Source: Kolteria novifilia
GTDB lineage: Bacteria > Planctomycetota > Planctomycetia > Kolteriales > Kolteriaceae
Assembly (NCBI GenBank): GCA_007748055.1
Contig: CP036279.1
Location: 6,572,001-6,636,000 of the forward strand
Reading direction: 5' to 3'
Length of the DNA stretch: 64,000 bases
How positions within the stretch are numbered: the first letter of the stretch is position 1; each line of letters opens with the position of its first letter. This document shows, in pieces, positions 62,507 through 64,000 of the stretch. The translations under genes and the position numbers were made by a program. A model generated the notes under the pieces. That model was not told the origin of the DNA, made no database searches, and was given only the letters and a program-made list of their open reading frames with translations.

Positions 62507-63799
62507 CTAGCGCTCCGAGACGGGCAAGTAGCGGCGTTTGGCGGGGCCGGTGTAGATCTGGCGCGGGCGGCCGATGCGGCGACCGGGGGTCTCGAGCATC
62601 TCCTTCCAGTGGGCGATCCAGCCGGGGAGCCGACCCATCGCGAACATGACGGTGAACATGTTCGTCGGAATGCCCAGGGCGCGGTAGATCACGCCGCTGT
62701 AGAAGTCGACGTTCGGGTAAAGGCGACGCTCGACGAAGTACTCGTCGGCCAGCGCCACTTCCTCGAGTCGCTTGGCGATGTCCAAGAGCGCGTCGCCCTT
62801 TTTCATCTTCGAGAGGACCCGGTCGCAGCTCGCCTTGATGATGCGGGCGCGCGGATCGAAGTTCTTGTAGACCCGATGGCCGAAGCCCATCAGCCGAACG
62901 TTGCTCGACTTGTCCTTCGCCTTGGCGACGTACTTCTCGACATCGCCCCCCTCCTCGTGAATCCGCTGGAGCATTTTGACGACCGCTTCGTTGGCACCGC
63001 CGTGCAGCGGGCCCCACAGGGCACAGATGCCCGAGGCGATGGTGGCGAAGAGGTTGGTCTCGGCACTGCCGACAAGCCGAACCGTCGAGGTGCTACAGTT
63101 CTGCTCGTGGTCGGCGTGGAGAATGAGCATCAAGTCGAGGGCACGGGCCGCGTCGGGATCGACGACGAAGGGCTCCGAGGGACGCGCGAGCATCATCTGC
63201 AGGAGGTTCTCGGCGTAGCTGAGTCGGCTGTTGGGATAGACGTAAGGCTGGCCAAGTAGCTTCTTATAGCAGAAGGCGGCGATCGTCGGCATCTTCGCGA
63301 GGATCAGCGTGATCGTGTGGTCGATCTCTTCCTTGTTGTTGATATTGATCGAGTTGGGATAGAAGCTCGAAAGAGCCAGGCACATCGAGCCGAGAATCGC
63401 CATCGGATGCACCGTGGCCGGACAGGCATCGATGATCCGCTTCATGTCCTCGTGGATCATCGCTTGATTGGAGAGTTCGCTGGCGAAGTCGTCGAGCTCG
63501 GTATGGGTCGGGAGATGGCCGTTGATCAGCAGATAGGCCGTCTCGGGGAAACTCGACTTCTCGGCGAGTTCCTCGATCGGAATCCCGCGATAGCGAAGGA
63601 TTCCCTTCTCGCCATCGATGAAGGTGATCTTGCTGGTGGTCGATCCGGTGTTGCCGTAGCCGGGATCGAGCGTGACCAACCCCATCTCGCCACGAAGCTG
63701 CGTGATATCGACACCGCGTTCTTCTTCGGTACCGGTCAACACCGGCATTTCCATGGACTGCCCATCGTAGGTCAACGTCGCCTTTTCGGGGTTGCTCAT
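62507..63799 (-). CDS. gltA: Citrate synthase
   Basis: 430 residues, the length of type I (hexameric) citrate synthases. It condenses acetyl-CoA with oxaloacetate. Catalytic residues are in LILHADHEQNCSTSTVR (His), WGPLHGGANEAV (His), and FGHRVYKNFDPRA (His and Asp); the C-terminal RPRQIYTGP is also conserved. Transcribed leftward, about 200 bases from the right window edge. No other TCA-cycle gene is near. Confidence 0.96.
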   Translation of the reverse strand: MSNPEKATLTYDGQSMEMPVLTGTEEERGVDITQLRGEMGLVTLDPGYGNTGSTTSKITFIDGEKGILRYRGIPIEELAEKSSFPETAYLLINGHLPTHTELDDFASELSNQAMIHEDMKRIIDACPATVHPMAILGSMCLALSSFYPNSININNKEEIDHTITLILAKMPTIAAFCYKKLLGQPYVYPNSRLSYAENLLQMMLARPSEPFVVDPDAARALDLMLILHADHEQNCSTSTVRLVGSAETNLFATIASGICALWGPLHGGANEAVVKMLQRIHEEGGDVEKYVAKAKDKSSNVRLMGFGHRVYKNFDPRARIIKASCDRVLSKMKKGDALLDIAKRLEEVALADEYFVERRLYPNVDFYSGVIYRALGIPTNMFTVMFAMGRLPGWIAHWKEMLETPGRRIGRPRQIYTGPAKRRYLPVSER

Positions 63800-64000
63800 C
63801 AGGCGGGGCCTCGGCTCGTAGGGTTTCCAAACTGTCTCAGGGTCGCGATGCAGGTGATTCTATCCCATTTGGCGGCCGATCCAATCGTACCGCCGTCGAA
63901 AGGCGTCCGCGTCTCCATCATCCGATTGGCAAAGGCGTTACAGGCGGAATGCTTGGTGATTCACCGACTCGCCGGCGGCCACTCTCACCCCGCGCCGACC
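63800..64000. other. gltA upstream region; possible start of a rightward gene
   Basis: The gltA promoter should lie here. An ATG at 63848 (MQVILSHLAADPIVPP) opens a frame that stays open for 51 codons to the window edge; there is no clear ribosome-binding site, so coding is uncertain. Confidence 0.25.

Overview
The window is G+C-rich bacterial chromosome and almost certainly comes from a member of the Planctomycetota. The evidence is a combination of families typical of that phylum: a DUF1549/DUF1553 protein with its DUF1501 partner, a secreted type I sulfatase, a secreted giant GH16 enzyme with an N-terminal LESRCVPA motif, an ECF sigma factor with a translationally coupled membrane partner, a tetrahydromethanopterin C1-pathway (MfnF-like) protein, and a beta-ketoacyl synthase/ACP/phytoene-desaturase-like cluster. 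Genus cannot be told from the sequence alone. No rRNA, tRNA or CRISPR array was seen.

Layout. 0-5.9 kb: a truncated neutral-ceramidase-like gene (running off the left edge), a TPR protein, lspA beside a DksA/TraR-like gene with a degraded zinc finger, an MBL-fold hydrolase and divergent thiO. 6-11.3 kb: an MfnF-like ASKHA protein behind a 37-residue basic microprotein, then pyrB overlapping a dihydroorotase that has lost catalytic residues (a PyrC'-type partner). 11.5-25.3 kb: DUF4139 protein, two sugar-phosphate isomerase/epimerase proteins, an exported peroxiredoxin, the GH16 enzyme, an M16 peptidase, a Rieske protein and an ECF sigma/anti-sigma-like pair. 25.6-30 kb: an erythromycin-esterase-like protein, a cytochrome c and rmlD.

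30.3-36 kb is the most interesting block: five genes in one direction encode a FabF-like ketosynthase with an intact active site, an acyl carrier protein, two different CrtI/CrtISO-like FAD oxidoreductases and a YheT-like alpha/beta hydrolase. It looks like a dedicated acyl-chain building and desaturation pathway whose product is not evident. 36-52.4 kb: WD40 protein, topoisomerase III-like enzyme with a histone-H1-like tail, polysaccharide-export lipoprotein, gpsA, MATE transporter, the DUF1501/DUF1549 pair, an orphan Hpt protein, a thioredoxin-like ferredoxin and an isolated flgE.

52.4-55 kb is a repeat-rich, gene-poor zone with 71-72-bp tandem repeats, two near-identical 195-bp inverted-repeat elements and a decayed pseudogene. 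55.2-64 kb: a PAS-like/Cys-pair protein, a sulfatase, a complete IS481-family element that has split an older palindromic intergenic repeat, an LptF/LptG permease, a YwqK/MORN-type lipoprotein and citrate synthase. Small palindromic repeats of at least four families are scattered between genes and often sit where terminators would be expected.
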